64,000 nt of DNA from Chersky-840 sp050011815 (lineage in GTDB: Bacteria; Actinomycetota; Acidimicrobiia; Acidimicrobiales; UBA8190): contig JBEKIJ010000009.1 of assembly GCA_050011815.1 (NCBI GenBank), positions 1-64,000 on the forward strand, written 5' to 3'. Below, in pieces: positions 49,914-58,428 of this stretch (positions within the stretch are counted from its first letter, which is position 1; every line of letters begins with the position of its first letter). The notes under the pieces are model-generated. The model saw nothing but the letters and a program-made list of their open reading frames with translations, was not told the origin of the DNA and did no database searches. The translations under genes and the position numbers were made by a program.

Positions 49914-51377
49914 TCACGCCCCGCCGAGGATCCACCCTTCCTCGGCGACCTGGCTGGCACTGTCGGGGTCGATCCGGGGAGTGAGCCAGGAGATCATCGT
50001 GGCGCCGGCATCCGCGGCCGCGCAGGACTCCACCACCTGGAGCACCTGGGCGGCGTCACGCACGGGATGGCGCGCAAAGTCGGTGGGAAAGATGGACGGC
50101 CAGATCTCGACCAGGGTGACAGGGGCGTCCACCGTCGGCCTGTCACCGGCAATGTCCGTCTCGAAGGGCCACACCCGGAGGCGGTCGCCGTACCGGGACC
50201 GCAGCTGTTCGAGGCGGGGGATGCCCATCAGCGCCTGGCTCCCGACGCTGCCCGCGTACGCCAGCTTCCACTCCGTTTGGATGACCCCGCTCACACTCTG
50301 GGCCCGACGCTCGGTCAGACGGAGCCGGTCCGGTCGTGGCCCGCGCTCGCGCAACCCGGGAAGCTCCTTGTCCCGGGTGCCGAGGTATTCGTCGGCCTGG
50401 GAGTTGGGGCATCCCCAGAACAGTCGGTACCCGGTATCCCGGTTCAGCGACTTGGCCACGTCCCATCGATTGTTGGTGTTGTCCGGTGCATCGCTGATCC
50501 GTTGCGCCAGCGTGCGCCAGATGGCCCTCCAGGGTGGCCCCGGTCCGAACACCTCGGGAGCCAGGGAGGTCAGACCGGCGGGATAGGAGAAGGGAAAGTC
50601 GAAGCCGATGAGGATGCGACGACCGGCGTCGAGGCTCTCGTCGACCATCTGCTCGATGCGACCCACGGCGGAGTGACGGGTGGGTTCGTTCAAGGGGTCG
50701 CCGACCGACAGTGTCCCGTTGCGCCACGAGCCGGCACCGATCCAGATGCTGTCCTTGCCCGTTCTCGAGAAGGAGCTGGCGCTCCAATCGACCATGACGT
50801 AGTCGTCGAAGAGGCGGGACGTCCCACCCCGAAAGAGTCGGTCATCGGGCGGCCCGGCCGAGCGGGCGATGAACACGTGCTCGGAGCGGTGGCGGGCCAC
50901 CTGTTCGATGTCGAGCAGGTGGTGTTGGGCTTCATGGGCGTTGCGGGCGATGACCCACTCCGTCGAGACCGTCCCGAACTCGGGATGGGTGGCCCGCGCC
51001 TGGGCGGGGGCGCCTCGGGCTGCAGTGACCCAATCTTCGACGGCTCGCCTGTAGGCGAGCAGCCCGACCGGGCCCGAAAGGTCGCCGTAGCTCCTGACCC
51101 GGGCCAGCTCGTTCTCGTCCCAGGACGGCAGACCGCTCTCGGGGGCGACCGTCAGGGTCCAGAGGCGCTCGGTGCCGATCCGGACGACGTCCACCATGTG
51201 CCACAGGTACTCGGTCGGGGACCACACGCCGGGTGCCACCGATGCGGCGGGGTCCACCATGTCCAGGGCCTGGGCGAACTGGGGAGGCGATTCGGCGACC
51301 ATGGCGATGGCATCGTCGACACCGGTGGTCCAGGAGAACCCGCACTCCGGACACCGTTGGTGTTCAGGCGAAGGCAC
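49914..51377 (-). CDS. DinB-like domain fused to an RNase H-like-fold protein
   Basis: A 487-residue two-part protein. Residues about 1 to 170 are DinB/mycothiol-transferase-like: a CPECGFSW start, VWSPTEYLWHMVDVVRIGTE and NAHEAQHHLLDIEQ, where the three histidine positions suit a metal site. Residues about 195 to 487 have another pattern: DDYVMVDWSASSFS with two acidic residues, RRILIGFDFPFSYPAGL, and LRVWPFETD later, reminiscent of RNase H-like DUF429 proteins. I do not recognise this second family with certainty. I start at the GTG at 51377. The fusion links a thiol-transfer-like domain to a possible nucleic-acid or cofactor domain. Confidence 0.75.
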   Translation of the reverse strand: MPSPEHQRCPECGFSWTTGVDDAIAMVAESPPQFAQALDMVDPAASVAPGVWSPTEYLWHMVDVVRIGTERLWTLTVAPESGLPSWDENELARVRSYGDLSGPVGLLAYRRAVEDWVTAARGAPAQARATHPEFGTVSTEWVIARNAHEAQHHLLDIEQVARHRSEHVFIARSAGPPDDRLFRGGTSRLFDDYVMVDWSASSFSRTGKDSIWIGAGSWRNGTLSVGDPLNEPTRHSAVGRIEQMVDESLDAGRRILIGFDFPFSYPAGLTSLAPEVFGPGPPWRAIWRTLAQRISDAPDNTNNRWDVAKSLNRDTGYRLFWGCPNSQADEYLGTRDKELPGLRERGPRPDRLRLTERRAQSVSGVIQTEWKLAYAGSVGSQALMGIPRLEQLRSRYGDRLRVWPFETDIAGDRPTVDAPVTLVEIWPSIFPTDFARHPVRDAAQVLQVVESCAAADAGATMISWLTPRIDPDSASQVAEEGWILGGA

Positions 51378-51455
51378 GGGGCCATGGTAGGCGTCGACGT
51401 TCGGTCTCTCCCATTGCGTTCGACCCAGCGCGCATGGGCTACCGTGGCCGCGCCT

Positions 51456-52010
51456 GTGGGACGCGCCGAGGACGACATGCTGGCGGGAGCGCTCTATGAC
51501 CCCGCCGACCCTGGACTCGTGGCCAAACGAGCGCGCGCCCGCCGGCTGACGCGTGGCCTGTCCGGTCACGACGACGAGGTTCTCCACGAACTGCTCGGCG
51601 CCATGGGAGCCGACGTCGAGATCGTGCCGCCGTTCTTCTGCGACTACGGCTCCAACATCTTCATCGGGTCGCGCGTGTTCCTGAACACCAACTGCGTGAT
51701 CCTCGACTGTGCCAGGGTCGAGATCGGGGACGACGTGCAGATCGGGCCGGGGGTCCACCTGTACGGCGCCACCCACCCCTTGGATCCCGAGATTCGCCGC
51801 CGGGGCCTCGAGCAGGCGGCTCCGGTGACGATCGGGTCCGGCGTGTGGCTGGGTGGTGGGGCGATCGTCTGCCCCGGAGTCACGATCGGATCGGGGACCA
51901 CCGTCGGCGCCGGGAGCGTCGTGGTGGGCGACATCCCGCCGGGGGTGGTGGCCGTCGGCAACCCGTGCCGCGTCGTCAGAACGGTGGAGGCACCGGACCG
52001 GCCCCTGTGA
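51456..52010 (+). CDS. Maltose O-acetyltransferase-like protein
   Basis: A 184-residue left-handed beta-helix acetyltransferase. It has MLAGALYDPADPGLVAKRAR at the start, the typical N-terminal cap, then FFCDYGSNIFIGSRVFLNTN and hexapeptide repeats with the catalytic His in LYGATHPLDPE, ending in VVVGDIPPGVVAVGNPCRVV. This is the Maa/NodL group, which acetylates sugars or thio-sugars. I choose the GTG at 51456, 78 bp from the divergent DinB fusion gene; the ATG at 51477 or the one at 51384 are alternatives. No sugar pathway genes are near. Confidence 0.9.
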   Translation: MGRAEDDMLAGALYDPADPGLVAKRARARRLTRGLSGHDDEVLHELLGAMGADVEIVPPFFCDYGSNIFIGSRVFLNTNCVILDCARVEIGDDVQIGPGVHLYGATHPLDPEIRRRGLEQAAPVTIGSGVWLGGGAIVCPGVTIGSGTTVGAGSVVVGDIPPGVVAVGNPCRVVRTVEAPDRPL

Positions 52011-52025
52011 CCGGCCGGGTCGTGC

Positions 52026-52889
52026 CTAGACAGCCAGCAGCGCGGGGGCGAGCGCCCGGTATTCGGCCAGGGGAAACGATTCCCGTGGGGAGATGACCTG
52101 GACGCAGACGTGATCCGCCCCGGCGTCATGGTGGGCGCGCACCTGGGCGGCGATGGCCTCGAGGTCGCCCCAGGCCACCACGGCGTCGACCAGGCGGTCA
52201 CTTCCCCCGCCGGCCAGGTCGGCGTCCTCGAAGCCCAGGGTCCGAAGATTGTTGGCGTAGTTGGGGAGGGCCAGGTAGCCGGCGGTGAAGGTCCGGGCCA
52301 GCTCGCGTGCCTTGGCCGGGTCCCGTTCCAGGACCACCGTGACCTCGGGAGCGAGGAGCGGCCCATCTCCGAGCACCTGGCGGGCCCGGGCGGTGTGCGC
52401 GACGGGAACGAAGTAGGGGTGGACACCGGCGGCTCGTCTGCCTCCCAGCTCCAGCATGCGCGGCCCCAGCGCGGCCAGGACCCGACGGTCCTTCGCCACG
52501 GCGCTGCCGGCGCCGTCCAGGGCATCGAGGTACTCGACCATATGGGAGTAGGGGTGGGCGTAGTCCTCGGCCAGCACGGCGTGGCTCGCCCCCAGGCCCA
52601 ACACGAAGCGTCCCGGGTACTGCGCGTCCAGATCAGCCACGGCGTCGGCGATGTCGGCGGGAGAGGCCCGCCAGATGCTCACGATGCCGCTGGCCACGGT
52701 CATCGTGGTCGTCGCCGCCAACATCCGGCCGAAGCGCTCGGAGAGGCCGGGGTCGAAGCCCCCCGAGGACCACAAGGTGCTGTAGCCGAGTGCCTCCAGC
52801 TCAGCAGCGACATCCACAGAGGCGTCGTCCTTCACCCGCCAGGTACCGCTCCACCACACGCCCAGTCTTCCCAGGTCCACTGCGGGCAT
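52026..52889 (-). CDS. F420-type LLM oxidoreductase
   Basis: A 287-residue luciferase-like monooxygenase-fold protein: LGRLGVWWSGTWRVKDDASV near the start, LEALGYSTLWSSGGFDPGLS, IVSIWRASPADIADAVADLD and YPGRFVLGLGASHAVLAEDY. The pattern matches the actinobacterial F420-dependent LLM subgroup of the TIGR03620 kind; substrate unknown. I use the ATG at 52889 (MPAVDL); an upstream start at 52979 is not conserved. Convergent with the acetyltransferase gene, only 15 bp away. Confidence 0.85.
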   Translation of the reverse strand: MPAVDLGRLGVWWSGTWRVKDDASVDVAAELEALGYSTLWSSGGFDPGLSERFGRMLAATTTMTVASGIVSIWRASPADIADAVADLDAQYPGRFVLGLGASHAVLAEDYAHPYSHMVEYLDALDGAGSAVAKDRRVLAALGPRMLELGGRRAAGVHPYFVPVAHTARARQVLGDGPLLAPEVTVVLERDPAKARELARTFTAGYLALPNYANNLRTLGFEDADLAGGGSDRLVDAVVAWGDLEAIAAQVRAHHDAGADHVCVQVISPRESFPLAEYRALAPALLAV

Positions 52890-53005
52890 CGTAGCGACGA
52901 CCGTCGCACCCGTCAGCCGCCCATCGATACGCAACAATGTGGAGAGCTTCTCGTCGCCCGGGATGGCCCGTCGGCACACCGAGAGGCGGAAGGCGGAGCG
53001 TCACC

Positions 53006-53524
53006 ATGGTCACGGTGGAGGAATTGGCGGCCGAGGTGGCCGCTCTGCGACGGCGGGTCGCGTCGAGCGAGAGCGTGCTCGCCATCCAGTCCCTCAAGGC
53101 GCGCTACGGCCAGCTGGTGGACCAGCGCTTCGCGGCGGGGGCCGTTGTCGATGCCGACGCATTGGCGCACGTCGCCGAGGGCGTCGCCGCGCTCTTCACC
53201 ACCGATGGCGTGTGGGACGGAGGCCCCGGGCTCGGGAGAGTCACCGGCCGCCCTGCCATTGCGGCCCGCCTGCGCGAGCCCACACTCACATTTTCACGCC
53301 ACTTCTTCGTGAACCCGCGCATCGACGTCGATGGCGACACCGCCGAGGCCCGGTGGGAGCTGCTGAGCCCGTGCCGAACCGCCGATGGCTCCTCCTATTG
53401 GATGTGCGGGTACGAGGACGATGGGTACGCGCTGGTCGACGGGGTCTGGCTGCTCCGCTCCATGAGACTCACCACCGTGTGCATGACACCGGTGGGCGAG
53501 GGTTGGACGAGGATATTCGCCTAG
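53006..53524 (+). CDS. SnoaL-like / NTF2-fold protein
   Basis: A 172-residue protein of the SnoaL-like polyketide-cyclase fold: a helical start (TVEELAAEVAALRRRVASSE), LKARYGQLVDQRF, FTTDGVWDGGPGLGRVTGRP and SRHFFVNPRIDVDGDTAEAR, then YEDDGYALVDGVWLLRSMRL. Relatives include dehydratases and isomerases acting on sterol-like or ring compounds. The ATG at 53006 is preceded by AAGGCGGAG. Divergent from the LLM gene and convergent with the TetR gene. Confidence 0.82.
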   Translation: MVTVEELAAEVAALRRRVASSESVLAIQSLKARYGQLVDQRFAAGAVVDADALAHVAEGVAALFTTDGVWDGGPGLGRVTGRPAIAARLREPTLTFSRHFFVNPRIDVDGDTAEARWELLSPCRTADGSSYWMCGYEDDGYALVDGVWLLRSMRLTTVCMTPVGEGWTRIFA

Positions 53525-53545
53525 ACACCCGAACTCGGCGACCGG

Positions 53546-54223
53546 TCAGTGCTCAGCGCTATTCGCCACGGCGTCGCTCGGGGCCAGCGGTTGGGCATCG
53601 ATGGCGCGCCGGAGCAGCACCTTCAAGATGGCGGCCGTGAGCATGCCGATCTGGGCCGGCGTCTGGTCGAAGTCGACCATGAGCGCCTGGGTCGTGAAGG
53701 CCGAGAAATTGAGGGCAAAGGCCATGGCCAAGTCCTCGGGGGGGTCGCCTCTCCCTCCGGCGGTCCGCCATGCCACGGCCACGAGGTGTCTGACCCCTCG
53801 AGTTCGGTACTGGCGTCGAAAGGCGTCGAGCTCGGAGAGCGCCGCAGAGGCGTTGAGCCGGGGGGCATGGATGTCCCAGAAGGCGTCGCCCACGATCTCG
53901 GCGTTTCGGGTGTGGATCGTGATCGCCAGCCCCTCGATCCAGCCGTCGAGGTCGTCGGTCGGTTGAGCCAACCCTTCGATCGGCCGCCGCCCACATGCCT
54001 CGTACATGTCCTTGACGGTGGTGGCGATCAACAGATCATGGTTGGAGTAGTGGCGGAAGATGGTGCGGGGGCTCACGCCCGAGACCTTGGCGATCTCATC
54101 CACGGTGGCGGCGAAGCCTCGACGGGCCACGACCTTCATGGCCGCTCGTCTGATGCGGGACCGGGTGAGTTGTTGTTGGTCCTCGGCCAATGATGCGGAG
54201 GGTTCCTCCGGGGTGTCACCCAC
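53546..54223 (-). CDS. TetR-family regulator
   Basis: A 225-residue repressor: a TetR helix-turn-helix at about 22 to 65 (IRRAAMKVVARRGFAATVDE, IAKVSGVSPRTIFRHYSNHD), then a ligand domain. It is convergent with the SnoaL gene. Its targets may be the surrounding metabolic genes; no palindrome could be assigned with confidence. The ATG at 54223 gives a 15-residue acidic leader. Confidence 0.9.
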   Translation of the reverse strand: MGDTPEEPSASLAEDQQQLTRSRIRRAAMKVVARRGFAATVDEIAKVSGVSPRTIFRHYSNHDLLIATTVKDMYEACGRRPIEGLAQPTDDLDGWIEGLAITIHTRNAEIVGDAFWDIHAPRLNASAALSELDAFRRQYRTRGVRHLVAVAWRTAGGRGDPPEDLAMAFALNFSAFTTQALMVDFDQTPAQIGMLTAAILKVLLRRAIDAQPLAPSDAVANSAEH

Positions 54224-54478
54224 GCGCGTCCGCTCTCCATGGCGCGCAGCTCATCGGGAGCATGCCCTCCCTCCGTTCCTGAGTCGGGGAGTCAGACGGT
54301 GATCGACCGACGTCCACCGGCGGCCCGTAGAAGGCTGGCCCCATGTCAGTGGTGTGTGTCGTGGCGACATGTGCTCGTGCTCATCATTGTTGACGATGGT
54401 GCTCGAGGCGTCGTCGGGCCATGATCACCCACGTCAGGATCCCTGAGCGGTCTTGAATTCTCGGGCTGCTCAGAGCGA

Positions 54479-54532
54479 TGCGGGAACCGCCGGGCCCTGC
54501 CCCCAAGGTCACAAGGCCTGGCGGTTCCCGCA
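54479..54532. other. Perfect 13-bp-arm inverted repeat
   Basis: TGCGGGAACCGCC (54479 to 54491) and GGCGGTTCCCGCA (54520 to 54532) are perfect complements around a 28-base loop that can itself partly fold (GGGCC...GGCC). It lies in the 653-bp gap between the TetR gene and the amine oxidase stop. No T-run follows on either strand, so it is not a standard terminator. The rest of 54224 to 54876 has no gene I can support. Confidence 0.8.
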
Positions 54533-54739
54533 CCGTTCGAGGGGTCCTCGTCGGTCCCGGTTCCACGGCGGCATCGTGGCTCGGGGCCCGAGGTCTGCTG
54601 ATCTCCAAAGAGCGCGACGGAGGCGCAGGGACCTTGGCGGGCGGTCCCTACGCCCCGTCGCGAGGCTGCCCCCGCATCCCCCACGTGCCGCGACACGAAG
54701 GACGAGCACTGAAAAACGCGGGATGACCAGCGAATTGTC

Positions 54740-54745
54740 ATTATA
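54740..54745 (-). promoter_or_regulatory. TATAAT -10 hexamer on minus strand
   Basis: A consensus TATAAT (minus strand) sits in an AT-rich island (54731 to 54750) in otherwise very GC-rich DNA, flanked by TTGTCA and TGACGT on the + strand. No clear -35 lies at the usual spacing. Transcripts from here would run towards the large hairpin at 54532 to 54479 and the TetR gene. Confidence 0.35.
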
Positions 54746-54876
54746 GCATGACGTCTTGGCATCTCGATCTGACACGAAGATCACACAGCACTCACACAGG
54801 AACCTCCGCCGTGCAGCTCCCGGCTCCCGTGCCCGACAGGATCGGGCCGGACTCCGGTGCCCACCTGCCAGGGCGC

Positions 54877-56259
54877 TCAGGTGCGATCGAGGATCTCCGC
54901 TGCGGCTCGCTGCCCGGACAGGACAGCCCCGTCGATGGCGCCGTGTGACCGCGTCGAGGTCTCGGTCCCGGCCCAGTGCACCCGTTCGAAGGGCTCGCGT
55001 AGCAAGGGCCCGTAACGGGTCAAGACGCCCGGCGGGAAGTGCGCCATCGAGCACCCTCGTGTCCACTGTTCGGTCCACCACGCCGTCTCGACGTACTCGA
55101 GGGGTGCTGCGGCCCGGGGCCCGAATCTGGCGGTGAGCGCGCCGAGGACGGCCCGCCTCCGGTCGCCGGCTTCGAGATCCCCCACGCGCCGGGCGACCGG
55201 TCCGAAGGTGAACGACGCCAGGACGCCGGGTGTCCCCGACACCGGTGAGGCATCGAGCGTGACCTCGGCGGCAGAGCCGGGCTCGGCGCTCTGGCCGCTG
55301 AATCCCTCGGCTCGCCAGAAGGGCTCGGGGTAGACCACCAGTGTCTTGGACTCGGGCCCGGCGATCGCCCCGGCGTACAAGGCGCGTCGGTCCGTGGGGA
55401 GGGCCGGATCGAAGGTGATCTCGAGAGTGAGCACCGGAGGGATCGACACCACGGCATGGCGGGCCGACACCGAGACATCGGTCGTCGCCACCACGACACG
55501 GTCTCGGCGTTGGGTGATCGACCGGACCGGGGCGGCCAGGTGCAGCGCATCGCCGAGGGACTCGGCGATGCGCTGTGCGATCAGCCCCGCACCCCCGACC
55601 ATCAGGTTCTCCTGAGATCCTCCTTTGATCGAGAACAGCTTGTTGATGCTGCCGTGGGCCCGGACGAGGAAGAGAAGGTGCAGAAACGACGTCTCGTCCA
55701 GACTCCCGGTGAACAACCCGCGCACGGCCATGTCGAACAGGGCACGCGCCACGGTGGTCCGGATCCCCGCGTCTGTGAGCCACGACGCCACCGAGCGACC
55801 ATCCCACGCCGCCGCCCGTCTTGCCGTCCACGGGGCTTCGAGGGGGACGCGCCTGGAGGTCCAGTCCAGCCTGGCCTGAGCCAGGGCGATGGTGGCCACC
55901 GCCAAGGGGCTTATCTTCGGGATCAGCCCCTGGTAGCGGAGCATGCGACCCTCGTCGACGAGGAGGTGTGCGCCTTTCACCCACGTCTTGTACGTCGACA
56001 CGCCAAGGTCGCGGGCCAGTTCGAAGATCGCCTCGTGCCGGGGAGCCAGCCACGCACCTCCCCGGTCGATGGGGGTGCCATCGGAGAGGTGCTGCGTCCA
56101 GATGCGGCCACCCACGCGGTCGCGTGCCTCGAGGACGACGACCGATCTCCCGCTCCGGTGCAGTGTGAGAGCCGCCGAGAGCCCGGCATACCCGGCCCCG
56201 ACCACACATACATCGGCGTCGATGTGCGCAACCATGCGGTTCGCACCGTACTCGGGCAC
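54877..56259 (-). CDS. Flavin amine oxidase family protein
   Basis: A 460-residue FAD enzyme of the monoamine-oxidase-like group. It has the FAD fold DADVCVVGAGYAGLSAALTL (about 14 to 33), VLEARDRVGGRIWTQHL, GTPIDRGGAWLAPRHEAI, then a substrate domain, and closes with HWAGTETSTRSHGAIDGAVL (the second FAD contact). Substrate unknown; amines, sterol-like or polyamine compounds are all possible. The start may be MPEYGANR at 56259 or MVAHID at 56235. It lies 78 bp downstream of the amidohydrolase on the same strand. Confidence 0.9.
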   Translation of the reverse strand: MPEYGANRMVAHIDADVCVVGAGYAGLSAALTLHRSGRSVVVLEARDRVGGRIWTQHLSDGTPIDRGGAWLAPRHEAIFELARDLGVSTYKTWVKGAHLLVDEGRMLRYQGLIPKISPLAVATIALAQARLDWTSRRVPLEAPWTARRAAAWDGRSVASWLTDAGIRTTVARALFDMAVRGLFTGSLDETSFLHLLFLVRAHGSINKLFSIKGGSQENLMVGGAGLIAQRIAESLGDALHLAAPVRSITQRRDRVVVATTDVSVSARHAVVSIPPVLTLEITFDPALPTDRRALYAGAIAGPESKTLVVYPEPFWRAEGFSGQSAEPGSAAEVTLDASPVSGTPGVLASFTFGPVARRVGDLEAGDRRRAVLGALTARFGPRAAAPLEYVETAWWTEQWTRGCSMAHFPPGVLTRYGPLLREPFERVHWAGTETSTRSHGAIDGAVLSGQRAAAEILDRT

Positions 56260-56337
56260 CCCCTTCGGGGCCTCGGCCGGCTCGGAGGTGCGAGGCGCGG
56301 TCGTGGCGGTCGGGTGGAGCCGGAGCCGCGGCCGCGA

Positions 56338-57474
56338 TCAGTTCGTGAGCAGCGTGGCCACGTTGCCGTGGAACAGCCCGGCGGCGTCCTCGGGGAGACA
56401 GCCGATGCGGGCATAGTCCTCGATGGGGGTGGCGGTGCCCTCGGAATGAGGGAAGTCGCTACAACACATGTAGAGGTCTCCGGATTTGGCGGTGAGCCGA
56501 GCCGGCTGCTCGTAGGAGAACGACGCCACCCGGACCTGACGGCGGAAATACTCGCTGGGCTTGAGCTCGATCGGCGCCAGCGGCCTCCCGTTGAGGGCGG
56601 TGGTGAAGTTCCAGCCACCGTCGAGCATCATCAGGTACTGGGGGACCCAGATCGACGACAGCTCCACGATGCCGATGCGCAACCCGGGATGCCGGTCGAG
56701 CGTGCCGTTGACGATGAGGTCGGTCACCGCCAGCGCCGGTTGGACCCACAAGAAGATGGACTCGATCACCGGCACGAAGCTGTCGTCGGGGTCGGTGTAG
56801 AAGACCTCGTCGAGGACGCGCGGTTGGTCCGCCACGTGGAACACGGGAGTGACGCCGTGGTGGACGAAGGCCGCCCACATCCGATCGTGGTCGGGATGCG
56901 ACAGCGGGCGTCCGTCGACGGCCGCGGGAGCGATCATGGCCAGACGCACCCCGTTCGACGAGAGCTCGGCCAGTTGGGCTTCCAGCCACTGCGGGTCACG
57001 CAGGGTGAGATGGGCCACAGGGTGCAGGCGGCCCTTGCCTTCGCTCGCCACGGTTGCGCACCACCGGTTCCAGGCGCCCATGTTCGCCATCAGGGCGGGC
57101 AGCGACACCGAGAGCCGGCGCTCCCACAGCAATCCGTAGTTGGGGAACAGCACCGCCTCGTCGAGTCCCATGACGTCGAGGTGCTCGGTGCGGGCGGCCG
57201 GATCCCAGTAGTGATCAGGAAGCTCCTCGTCGTATCGGTATTCCGGAGCCAGACCCTCTCGCAACCGCTGGCGATGCCGGCCCAGGACGGCGGTGTCACC
57301 GGGAATCTGGACGTCGGCCACGTCGAGGCGCTGCCCCCGCCACGTGAGCCAGGGATAGCCGAGCTCGTCATCGACGATGGCCAGGGCCTCGTCTCTGAGG
57401 GCGGGATCGACGTGCTGCGCCCACAGCGTCCGGCTCTCGTACAGGTGCTGGTCCGAGTCGATGATGGCCGTCAC
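56338..57474 (-). CDS. Amidohydrolase-superfamily (Amidohydro_2-like) protein
   Basis: A 378-residue TIM-barrel metal enzyme of the ACMSD-like amidohydrolase_2 group. Visible: AIIDSDQHLYESRTLWAQHV with the N-terminal metal-binding D-x-D-x-H variant, HPVAHLTLRDPQWLEAQLAE, and MCCSDFPHSEGTATPIEDYA with the late metal Asp. Proteins like this decarboxylate or hydrolyse ring products. The GTG at 57474 starts right at the conserved segment. The gene precedes the amine oxidase gene on the minus strand, and the two may act in sequence. Confidence 0.88.
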   Translation of the reverse strand: MTAIIDSDQHLYESRTLWAQHVDPALRDEALAIVDDELGYPWLTWRGQRLDVADVQIPGDTAVLGRHRQRLREGLAPEYRYDEELPDHYWDPAARTEHLDVMGLDEAVLFPNYGLLWERRLSVSLPALMANMGAWNRWCATVASEGKGRLHPVAHLTLRDPQWLEAQLAELSSNGVRLAMIAPAAVDGRPLSHPDHDRMWAAFVHHGVTPVFHVADQPRVLDEVFYTDPDDSFVPVIESIFLWVQPALAVTDLIVNGTLDRHPGLRIGIVELSSIWVPQYLMMLDGGWNFTTALNGRPLAPIELKPSEYFRRQVRVASFSYEQPARLTAKSGDLYMCCSDFPHSEGTATPIEDYARIGCLPEDAAGLFHGNVATLLTN

Positions 57475-57742
57475 TCGCCTGCCTCCTCGGGGCCAGTATG
57501 GCCGATGGCTGACAGGCGTGTCGGGGGCCCGGAACGTGACTGGGGGGCGCTCGGCGTCTCGGACCGAGGCGGTCTCTGGGCTCGAGAGCCGGGCCTCGGC
57601 GATGGCCACGGCCGAGGGATCGGGGTCGGAGGCAGGTCGCGGGCCCTAAGCTGTAGTCGAGGAGCGAGTCCGTTCACCTCGAGCGGACTGCGGTCCTCGT
57701 GGTTCGGAGGTCGGCGACGACCGACCGGACCGGGAGACAACA

Positions 57743-57967
57743 ATGGCGTCACCTGAGCAGGAGCAGTTGGGGACTCGTCTCGACGAGCATCATCGCCCCG
57801 AGACCAACGGGCGGATGGGTATCTGTCGTCGATGCGGTGTCGTGACCGATGGGCCCGAAGGAGATCACGCCCCGCGCGAACGCGAGTTGGCCCGCACGAT
57901 CCAGTGGCTGGACACGCAGGCGAGGATGAGCCGGATCGCAGGGGCGAGGGACCGCATCAACCGGTGA
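57743..57967 (+). CDS. Small Cys-containing hypothetical protein
   Basis: A 74-residue protein. It has MGICRRCGVVTDG (about 25 to 37), a CxxC pair, and a charged helix (HAPRERELARTIQWLDTQAR). Acidic and Arg-rich segments alternate. There is no second CxxC, so a full zinc ribbon is not present. It is divergent from the amidohydrolase gene, 268 bp away. No family recognised. Confidence 0.5.
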   Translation: MASPEQEQLGTRLDEHHRPETNGRMGICRRCGVVTDGPEGDHAPRERELARTIQWLDTQARMSRIAGARDRINR

Positions 57968-58161
57968 TTCCCGGCGCTGCCGTGGCGGCGCGCCAATGCC
58001 CCGGCACGCGTCAACGAGCAGGCATCGTCTTTCACCTCTTGGTGTCGTGTTCGTCGTGCCACCGTTTCACGTTCACGCAGCCGTCATCTCGCGGACCCCT
58101 GCCGTTCACGTCCTCTCCGTATCCTTCAAGAAGCGGTAACCATGAGACGGAAAGGAGATAC

Positions 58162-58248
58162 GTGGGCAACATGCGAGATCTTGTCCGACGCCTTGGCGTG
58201 TCGCTAGTGATCACACGATGGGCCCTACGACCGTTCCGGCCAACCTGA
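58162..58248 (+). CDS. Putative 28-residue cationic micro-protein
   Basis: The sequence AAAGGAGATAC lies directly before a GTG at 58162, an almost ideal ribosome site and spacing. The frame encodes 28 residues (MGNMRDLVRRLGVSLVITRW, then ALRPFRPT) with six Arg and a hydrophobic core, and stops with TGA at 58246 to 58248. A strong hairpin follows 55 bp later. It could be a leader peptide, a type I toxin-like peptide or a chance match. The rest of 57968 to 58161 shows nothing I can support. Confidence 0.4.
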   Translation: MGNMRDLVRRLGVSLVITRWALRPFRPT

Positions 58249-58303
58249 CAGATCGCCTGGAGGTAGACGGGGCTCGCTCCTTGTCCCTAGTCGACCTCGG
58301 TGA

Positions 58304-58353
58304 GGTAAAGGAGTCAGCACCCCGAGGGCCCCCTTGGGTGTTGGCTCCTTTGC
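58304..58353 (+). ncRNA. 19-bp hairpin with compensating wobble pairs
   Basis: GGTAAAGGAGTCAGCACCC and GGGTGTTGGCTCCTTTGCC pair over 19 bp. The three non-Watson-Crick positions are all T:G or G:T on the + strand, meaning RNA of this strand keeps all pairs while the opposite strand RNA would not. No T-run follows. A structural RNA element or terminator-like fold on the + strand is inferred; no named family fits. Confidence 0.5.
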
Positions 58354-58428
58354 CGCGCCCGCGAGGACTTTGGCCGACGGGTGTGGAGTCCGGCTCGAGG
58401 GGAGAGCTCCTCGGAGGCGCGACGTGCC

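Noticed and set aside
49542..52010. 822-residue + frame covering the acetyltransferase
   Set aside because: Only the last 184 residues are protein-like; the rest is antisense to ArsR and the DinB fusion gene.
55456..57756. 766-residue + frame
   Set aside because: Antisense shadow of the amine oxidase and amidohydrolase genes.
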